Below the pieces are notes generated by a model. That model was not told where the DNA came from. It did not search any database and saw only the letters and a program-made list of their open reading frames with translations. Of a stretch of DNA of 64,000 bases, positions 57,456 to 64,000 are shown in pieces; the first letter of the stretch is position 1; the number at the start of each line of letters is the position of its first letter. The translations under genes were made by a program, and so were the position numbers. Where the stretch lies: the NCBI RefSeq assembly GCF_036711975.1, contig NC_091968.1, positions 8,494,001-8,558,000 of the forward strand, written 5' to 3'. Origin of the DNA: Onthophagus taurus (Eukaryota; Arthropoda; Insecta; Coleoptera; Scarabaeidae).

Positions 57456-59639
57456 TATGTTACAATAAAATATTCAAAATACTTTCAAATATCAGATGTT
57501 TTGAAAATCTTGGAAATCTTCGTTGTTCGATTTCTCCTAAAACTGTTTAATTTGAAATAAGTGCTATGAATTTTGAATAAGATATAAAATATATAGTTGA
57601 AGCATCGTTAACAGTTATCAAAGAATTTAAATTTTCTTCAAAATATTCTTAATCTTTTTACCTCGTTGAGAAAAGACGCAAAACTCATCAGCAACCATTC
57701 ATACTTACCAGATAAGATAATTTTAAAAGATTACTTCTCCCGGTGCAAACGGCTCATCCCGAGGAAAACGGCGGCGTTACACTTGTGTTTCCCGTTCCTC
57801 CACCGCCTCCTCCTTCAGCAGCTTGTCGGGTTCCCCAGGGTTTTCGTAATTTGATCAAGCGTCCTGGCGGCGAGATGCTGAAAGCCTTGGCTCTGTCCTG
57901 ATGGCCCCGCGAATAATTTATAAGTAGTCCGACTTTCCTTCCTCAAGCAGCAGGTCACATCCCATCCTTGCCATCTGTAAATATTAATTTTTTAGATTGC
58001 TACAAGACCACCTCAATCTCCTCCTTACTCTTTCCAAAAACTTAATGTGAAAGAAATTTATTAAAAATCTTTAGTAAGAAACTCTTTTGTTGGTAATAAT
58101 GAAAAGATTTTAGGGCAGATGTTTCGTTTAGTTCCAATTTTGTAGATAAATCTGTAAAAAGATGAATCATCACACAACCACGTTAGAAGATACGAGGCAC
58201 CTGTGTTTACATCCGCCTTGAAATTTTCGAACCACTTAACCCAGAGTTATGGCATGATGGGTAGCGAAATAAAATTTGACACCAGGCGCTAAGTGCTACA
58301 AATTCTCAAGAAGGTAACTTGCTGACGATGCACACTTCTCCAAACACGTATGGAGAAAGTTTCTTTGTTAATTTAAGATAAGAAACTCATCGGCTTTGTT
58401 TTGTTACAACTAAGAAAACATCTCGAATTTGCATATTTAGTTAAGAAAAAGATCTTTTTATTAAACTGTAACTAAAACGGTTTCAGTCTTAAATAAACTA
58501 GATCCATTAAAATCCAAATTGAATTAATACGTTTAAGTTAATTTCCTACTTCCCCTAATCGATGTAATTGGGAATGACGCCAATTACAGCAGCTTTCCTA
58601 CTCGGTAGAAATTTCCCGGGAATTCACTGATTATACACTGAATTTAATAAAAGAGGTTCCCAGTTAGAAAGTGGAACATCTCAGCAATGAACGTTACTAT
58701 GCAAAACACAACGAATTCGTGCAAAACATCTAAACATAACGAAGAAACCAAAAGGAAACAAGATTTTATGATTGTTGGATATCAAGAATTCAATTTCAAT
58801 GTTATAAAATATAGATCAAATCGGAGAGAAAAGTTTTACATAAGCGAGTCTTGATTTTTCGATTCGATCTGGGTTTTTGCGGTTTTCTCCGCGGAGAGAG
58901 AAATCGTTTGGAAGAAGGAGCGAATAAAACCTTCCGAGGGGCAAAAATTTAATAGAAAACCGCGAAAGAAATGATTAACACGTTTCTCGTTCGTTTCGTT
59001 CGTTCCCGAAAGTAGCAGTAGCAGCCAAAGAGCACAGGGCAAGCAGATGGCTACAAACCCGGAACATCCAGACCTTCTGCTGGTGATTTATAGAACACGT
59101 TCTCTTTGAATTATAATCCGACTTCGAGACGATGCGCTTCTTGGAAAAAGAATATGTATAAAAAAAACATTTAAGTAACGCGATGAATTTATTGGGGACT
59201 TAACGGTTCTTTATCAATTGGATTTAATCAATATCTTGCAAACTTTAATTACACTCAATAATGATATATTATACAAGATAGGGTCTTGTATATCATTGAA
59301 AAGAGCATGCTTTAAACTATAATTTGACATCAGAATCATTTCTTAATCAAATCAGACGATTTTTAATTACTCTTTATAACAATTAGACACCATCTTAAGG
59401 AAGAGGATTTTCTTTTCTATAGAAGGTATCATTAACGATTTTATCTCTAAAATTATAACTTAGGTGTTATTCAATTAATTAGATTCGAAATCTGAAATTT
59501 TCAAACCCGTTCGGTTAGAATATTAATCTTTATTTATGATTAATCTCGGAATTAATCAGGCTTTTACTCTCATCACAATAACAAAATTAATTCATATACG
59601 TAATATATTTAAACATAAACTAAATTCATTTTAAAGTGA
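57456..59639. other. Unique DNA between opposed satellite arrays
   Basis: No supported gene. Two GC-richer islands stand out, 57735-57985 (CCTCCACCGCCTCCTCCTTC) and 58840-59090. Both lack a convincing ORF and could be exons in another frame context or regulatory DNA. The rest is AT-rich. Confidence 0.45.
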
Positions 59640-59795
59640 CAATCCTAGTTCTGCATAGAAATTTATTGTGATTATTTGAAAATTTTCAATAAAAATTAAG
59701 ATTTTTGGGCTTAATGAAATCAAATTTTGAGGACGATTCTTAACAGTTTTTTTAAATTGCCAGACTTTATCATAAAAAGGGCGATTTTTCTTATA

Positions 59796-61404
59796 CAGTA
59801 TGTCCCCGGATTGTGTCCCCGTAAGGTATAATTGACGATAAATTTTTGAATTCAAATTCCATCTTTTACAATTAAAGTCTGGATGTCACAAAACGAAATA
59901 TAACCAAGTTTTACGTCAAATGTCATCAAACTACCAAAGTTAACGCAAGAAGTTTGTCAACCGTTGCAGGTAAAGTGGTCTTTCTGAGCAATGTACAACA
60001 AAAGTTGATTAAGATAAAATGTTTGTTATGTTAAATTATAGCCATATGCGGAATTTTATTAATTTAGCACATAAAAGAAAAAATGAGTTTTTTCTTGAAA
60101 AATTTTTTCTAATATTCCGTTTTACAATAAAAATAAATGATCTGAGTGAACTAACAATTATCATTTGATAGTTTAGCTTTAGCCTATTGTCAAATATTAA
60201 TTGATCATGTTTACATTACAACATAAAATATTTATAGTGCAGTGCTATAGATTGAGGAACATTAGTTACAATGCAGTTTTAAGGCAATTTGAGGAAAAAT
60301 TTGGATTTTTAGTACTACAACAACAATTAAGAGAGTTGTTAAAAAATTTCAGAAACAGGTAATGTGGAAAATAAAAGGAAGGAAAAAAAGCTTTTAGATG
60401 AACATGATGCGGGGTCGATTGTTGCAGTAACAAACGCAATGGATTACGGTAAAGTATCGTTAAGAAAAAGGGCAGTTCAAGTCGGTATAAGTAAATCCCA
60501 TGTACAAAGAATTTATCGAGAAAATAAAATATTGCCGTATAAACCAAAATTTAACTACACTATCGAATTAGGTGATGAAGCAAAACGTTTAGATTATTGT
60601 TTGTGGCTTGGGTACAAAATTTTGAAAGACAGAACTTTTTTAAAAAGCATAATATTTTCGGACGAAGCATCGTTCACCACTAATGGAGTGGTTAGGCGTG
60701 GATTTAGAAAAACGCAATAAATTATATTTTCAACAAGATGGTTGCGGCCCACATTCGACTATTTTAATTAGAAATTATTTAAATACGTTATTTGGAAAAA
60801 ATTGATTGGTAGATGTGGTCCGCAACCATGGCTGCCAAGAAGTCCGGATTTAACTATTATGGATTTTTATTGTTGGGGTTATGTAAAACAAAAAGTGTAC
60901 ACTGAAAATTTTAATAACAATTTAGACCGTTTCAAACAAAAAATTGAAACTGTTATTAGAAAAATTCCGTTGGACCATATTTGGAAATGTTATAAAAAAT
61001 GTCGGAAAAGGGCTGAATTATGTGTTAGTGTTGGTGGTGGTATCATTGAATAAGCTTTTATGTTAATTTAGTTTAGATCGAAAATGTTTTGTTAATCTTA
61101 TGATTTAAAAATCTGCATTTTGCTTTTATATCCTAAATTAATAAAATTCGGCATATCGCTATAATTTAACATAACAAACATTTTATTTTAATCAACTTTT
61201 GTTGTACATTGCTCAGAAAGACCACTTTACTTGCAACGGTTAACAAACTTCTTGGGTTAACTATGGTACTTTGAGGACATTTAACGTAAAACTTGGTTAT
61301 ATTTCGTTTTGTGACATCCAGACTTTAATTGTAAAAGATGGAATTTGAATTCAAAAATGTATCGTCAATTATACCTTACGGGGACACAATCCGGGGACAC
61401 ACTG
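59796..61404 (+). mobile_element. Second mariner-type element, 1609 bp, TIRs about 270 bp
   Basis: The ends are CAGTATGTCCCCGGATTGTG and the mirror of CAGTGTGTCCCC, flanked by TA (59794-59795 and 61405-61406). Arms run 59796-60067 and 61133-61404. Removing it with one TA rejoins the satellite word TTCTTATATACAAA exactly, so the insertion is precise and younger than the array. Confidence 0.88.
60207..61053 (+). pseudogene. Mariner-type (DD41D-like) transposase, internally deleted
   Basis: The N-terminal HTH (YNAVLRQFEEKFG) begins after an ATG at 60207, then shifts frame near 60352. The longest frame (60364-60720) has SLRKRAVQVGISKSHVQRIY and IIFSDEASFTTNG (first Asp). About 80-90 residues that the intact relative at 50.65 kb has are missing before FQQDGCGPHST (second Asp, other frame, about 60727). 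A further shift near 60800 leads to PWLPRSPDLTIMDFYCWGYV (third Asp) and the C-terminus. The spacing fits DD41D. It cannot make a working enzyme, so its mobility would have needed another source. Confidence 0.82.
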
Positions 61405-64000
61405 TATACAAAATACGATTCATGTTTTAATCTCTAAAATTGGGGCATAGATGAAATTTTGAAATCTATCGAATTTTATAAAGATTTACTTTTCTCAAAT
61501 TAGCATCATCATTAATAATTTATACCGGACAATATTTAGAATTTATTTTCAATTATTATGTACCATCTTAAAGAAGAAGACTTTATCTTTAATTTGATGT
61601 CTCATCCGTATCTCTACTCCAAAAAATAAAGCTTTCTCGATTATTTGAAATTAATCGATTTTCAGTAAAAATTAAGATTTTTGGGCTTAATGAAATCAAA
61701 TTTTGAGGACGCTTTTTATTGTCAGATGCTATACTAAAATGGAGGATTTTTTTATACACAAAGTACGATTCATGCTTTTATCTCTAAAATTGGGGCTTAA
61801 ATGATTTTTTGAAATCCATCGAATGTTATAAAGATTTACTTTTCTCAAATTAGCATCATCATTAATATTTTTTTTGGGCAACATTTAAAATTTATTTTCA
61901 ATTATTATGTACCATCTTAAAGAAGCAGACTTTATCTTTAATTTAATGTCTCATCCTTGTCTCTATCTCAAAAAAATAAAGCTTTCTCGATTATTTGAAA
62001 TTAATCGATTTTCAGTAAAAATTAAGATTTTTGAGCTTAATGAAATCAAATTTTGAGGACAATTTATACCTATTTTTTTAAATTGTCAGACGCTATCATA
62101 AAAAGGAGGATTTTTTCTATACACAAAATACGATTCATGCTTTAATCTCTAAAATTGGGACTTAAATGATATTTTGACATACATCGAATTTTATAAAGAT
62201 TTAATTTGCTCAAATTAGCATCATCATTAATAATTCTTTCTGGACAATATTTAAAATTTATTTCCAATTATTATGCACTCTCTAAAAGAAGAAGACTTTA
62301 TCTTTAATTTGATGTCTCATCCATATCTCTATCTCAAAAGATAAAGCTTTCCGGGTTACTTGAAAGGAATCGATTTTCAGTAAAAATTAAGATTTTTGGT
62401 CTTAATGAAATCAAATTGTGAGGACGTATCTTAACAGTTTTCTTAAATTGCCAAACTTTATCATAAAAAGGAGGATTTTTCTTATATACAAAGTACGAAT
62501 CATGTTTTAATCTCTAAAATTGGGACATAGATGAAATTTTGAAATCTATCGAATTTTATAAAGATTTACTTTTCTCAAATTAGCATCATCATTAATATTT
62601 TTTTTGGGCAACATTTAAAATTTATTTTCAATTATTATGTACCATCTTAAAGAAGAAGACTTTATCTTTAATTTGATGTTTCATCCATGTCTCTATCTCA
62701 AAAAGTAAAGCTTTCCCGATTATTTGAAATTAATCGATTTTCAGTAAATTTTAAGATTTTTGGTCTTAATGAAATCAAATTTTGAGGACGATTTTTATCT
62801 ATTTTTTTAAATTGTCAGACTCTATCATAAGAAGGAGGATTTTTCTTATATACAAAACACGATTAATGCTCTAATCTCTAAAATTGGGGCTTTTTCTTAT
62901 ATATGTAGAAAGTACGATTCATGCTTTAATCTCTAAAATTGGGGCTTCAATGATTTTTTGAATTCCATCGAATTTTATAAAGATTTACTTTTCTCAAATT
63001 AGCATCATCATTAATAATTTATACCGGATAATATTTAGAATTTATTTTCAATTATTATGTACCATCTTAAAGAAGAAGACTTTATCTTTAATTTGATGTC
63101 TCATCCGTGTCTCTACCCCAAAAAATAAAGCTTTCCCGATTATTTGAAATTAATCGATTTTCAGTAAAAATTAAGTTTTTTGGGCTTAATGAAATCAAAT
63201 TTTGAGGACGACTTTTATCTATTTCTTTAAATTGTCAGACTCTATCATAAAAAGGAGGATTTTCTTATACACAAAGTACGATTCATGCTTTAATCTCCAA
63301 AATTGGGGCTTAAATGATTTTTTAAAATCCATCGAATTTTATAAAGATTTAATTTTCTCAAATTAGCATCATCATTAATAATTTATTCTAGACAATATTT
63401 AAAATTTATTTTCAATTATTATGTACCATCTGAAAGAAGAAGACTTTATCTTTAATTTAATGTCTCATCCATATCTCTATCTCAAAAGATAAAGCATACC
63501 GGGTTGTTTGAAACGAATCGATTTTCAGTAAAAATTAAGATTTTTGGTCTTAATGAAATCAAATTTTGAGGACGACTCTTAACAGTTTTTTTAAATTGCC
63601 AGACTTTATCATAAAAAGGGCGATTTTTCTTATATACAAAGTACGATTCATGTTTTAATCTCCAAAATTGGGGCATAGATGAAATTTTGAAATCTATCGA
63701 ATTTTATAAAGATTTACTTTTCTCAAATTAGCATCATCATTAATAATTTATACCGGATAATATTTAGAATTTATTTTCAATTATTATGTACCATCTTAAA
63801 GACGAAGACTTTATCTTTAATTTGATGTCTCATCCGTGTCTCTACCCCAAAAAATAAAGCTTTCCCGATTATTTGAAATTAATCGATTTTCAGTAAAAAT
63901 TAAGATTTTTGGGCTTAATGAAATCAAATTTTGAGGACGACTTTTATCTATTTCTTTAAATTGTCAGACTCTATCATAAAAAGGAGGATTTTCTTATACA

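Larger units (their letters stand above)
59690..64000 (-). repeat. 366-bp satellite array B, inverted relative to array A
   Basis: This is the same monomer as array A on the opposite strand. Anchors CAATTATTATG lie at 61550, 61899, 62265, 62629, 63049, 63413 and 63778. Steps are 349-366, except one of 420 where about 55 bp around CTCTAAAATTGGGGC is duplicated (62880-62945). It begins with a partial unit at about 59690, is interrupted by a mariner at 59796-61404 and continues past the window end. Confidence 0.95.

Noticed and set aside
1..64000. tRNA and rRNA genes
   Set aside because: I looked for B-box-like GGTTCGAATCC words and conserved rRNA blocks and saw none. A tRNAscan-SE run would be decisive.

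Overview
The window looks like AT-rich, repeat-dominated nuclear DNA of an insect. A beetle is my best guess, but this rests on TE and gene style only. The evidence for an animal genome is short GT-AG introns of 49-61 bp, AATAAA signals, and elements typical of insects: Jockey-like, R1-like and CR1/Jockey-like non-LTR elements, a Ty3/gypsy element, Penelope-like elements (PLEs), DD41D mariner, hAT, Transib and pogo/Tigger. No bacterial gene layout, CRISPR or operon is visible.

Layout. 1-6.1 kb is a graveyard: Jockey-like relic, pogo/Tigger transposase relic, PLE 3' end with a hammerhead-like motif, and a second non-LTR relic. 6.1-10.5 kb is mostly single-copy-looking DNA with no supported gene. 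10.5-11.8 kb is a decayed Transib (RAG1-related) transposase. 12.3-17.0 kb is an R1-like retrotransposon (minus strand) broken by two insertions that carry hammerhead-like motifs. 17.2-36.5 kb holds the only convincing host-type genes, a dispersed family of small secreted proteins with two fibronectin-III-like modules: copy A (17.4-18.2 kb, plus) and copy B (23.4-24.3 kb, minus) are intact, copy C (31.7-32.6 kb) is frameshifted, copy D (36.0-36.4 kb) is truncated with stops, and one further relic exon lies at 22.9 kb. Between them are a Jockey-like element (19.5-22.2 kb), a three-level nest (hAT inside non-LTR inside gypsy, 24.7-31.6 kb), Tigger-like fragments and a 176-bp satellite (33.2-35.5 kb).

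36.5-39.4 kb has nothing I can name. 39.9-47.2 kb is a degenerate satellite of about 196 bp hit by several elements, including a 960-bp insertion with a well-formed hammerhead-like fold and a 14-bp target duplication. 49.3-54.3 kb is a PLE (minus strand) whose GIY-YIG endonuclease is cut by a 2.5-kb mariner with an intact 358-residue DD41D transposase. 54.4-55.6 kb is a foldback region holding a nearly symmetric 697-bp inverted repeat with one hammerhead-like motif per arm. From 55.6 kb to the end, two arrays of a ~366-bp satellite face each other across 2.2 kb of unique DNA, and the second array is interrupted by another mariner with TIRs of about 270 bp.

The most notable signals are the eight hammerhead-like ribozyme motifs tied to PLE ends, the secreted FN3-like gene cluster with a shared promoter, and the opposed satellite arrays. 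Functional claims are inferences from sequence; no database search was possible.
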